5,463 nucleotides of DNA from Actinomycetota bacterium (GTDB taxonomy: Bacteria; Actinomycetota; Humimicrobiia; Humimicrobiales; Humimicrobiaceae): positions 1-5,463 of the forward strand of contig PWSB01000041.1 of assembly GCA_003563375.1 (NCBI GenBank), read 5' to 3'. Position 1 is the stretch's first letter. Each line of letters opens with the position of its first letter. Below, piece by piece: positions 5,345 through 5,463 of the stretch. The translations under genes were made by a program, and so were the position numbers. A model generated the notes under the pieces. The model was not told where the DNA came from and made no database searches. It worked only from the letters and a program-made list of their open reading frames with translations.

Positions 5345-5463
5345 CTATCGGGGATGGTACCGGTAATGCCCGGTCACTTTCTCCTGGCCAAGTATATTTT
5401 CTTCGCAGGTATGCCCCGGGAAGGAATAGTTATATATGACCTTGGGTATTCCAGCTCTTGTGG
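5345..5463 (-). CDS. Unrecognised protein, C-terminal 38 codons only
   Basis: A minus-strand frame is open from the right edge to a TAG at 5345-5347 and gives 38 residues, beginning TRAGIPKVIYNYSFPG and ending GHYRYHPR. I do not recognise the family. Points in favour are codon choice like the neighbouring genes (ATA, AGA and GGA present), the same orientation as the next gene, and a weak terminator-like hairpin just after the stop. Against it, a plus-strand frame over the same bases, starting at ATG 5354, is also open to the edge (37 codons) but has no ribosome binding site. The minus-strand reading is preferred but far from certain. Confidence 0.4.
   Translation of the reverse strand, partial: TRAGIPKVIYNYSFPGHTCEENILGQEKVTGHYRYHPR

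Noticed and set aside
1..5463. CRISPR arrays, tRNA or rRNA genes, insertion sequences, phage or defence genes
   Set aside because: No spaced direct repeats, cloverleaf-like sequences, transposase motifs or terminal repeats were seen; the genes read as ordinary chromosomal ones.

Overview
The window looks like a stretch of chromosome from a low-to-moderate GC Firmicute, most likely a member of the Clostridia. The reasons are the riboflavin gene order ribD-ribE-ribBA-ribH (the Bacillus/Clostridium type), heavy use of ATA, AGA and AGG codons, AGGAGG-type ribosome binding sites, a stand-alone corrinoid protein typical of anaerobic C1 metabolism, and a 3D-domain cell-envelope protein. No more precise taxon can be supported from the sequence alone.

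Positions 1-2756 (+) are the end of a riboflavin biosynthesis operon: the reductase half of RibD (cut by the window edge), riboflavin synthase RibE, bifunctional-type RibBA and lumazine synthase RibH. The first three genes overlap by 41 and 17 nt, and ribH follows after 12 nt with a strong ribosome binding site, so they are probably co-transcribed and partly translationally coupled. Together they would cover both branches from GTP and ribulose 5-phosphate to riboflavin. However, the 3,4-dihydroxybutanone-4-phosphate synthase half of RibBA has lost several residues normally needed for metal and substrate binding, so the C4 branch may depend on another enzyme. Any promoter or FMN riboswitch would lie upstream of the window.

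Positions 2757-2818 hold a hairpin whose pairing and U-tract fit termination of the leftward gene. Positions 2819-3454 (-) encode a corrinoid (B12-binding) methyl-carrier protein with no methyltransferase next to it. The gap 3455-3620 separates it from a divergent gene and carries a good sigma-A-type promoter for the rightward one.

Positions 3621-4229 (+) encode a small protein of the Fe-S uracil-DNA glycosylase (family 4-like) superfamily. Its four cluster cysteines are present, but the catalytic and uracil-reading residues are replaced. It converges, with a 6-nt gap, on 4236-5228 (-). That gene encodes a membrane-anchored envelope protein with a PcsB/CwlO-like coiled coil and a C-terminal 3D (double-psi beta-barrel) domain.

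Positions 5229-5463 contain the AT-rich leader of that gene, including a perfect 10-bp inverted repeat touching its start codon, and probably the last 38 codons of an unrecognised leftward gene. The points most worth following are the degenerate RibB half of RibBA and the catalytically altered UDG-fold protein; both calls come from reading motifs by eye, not from computed alignments.
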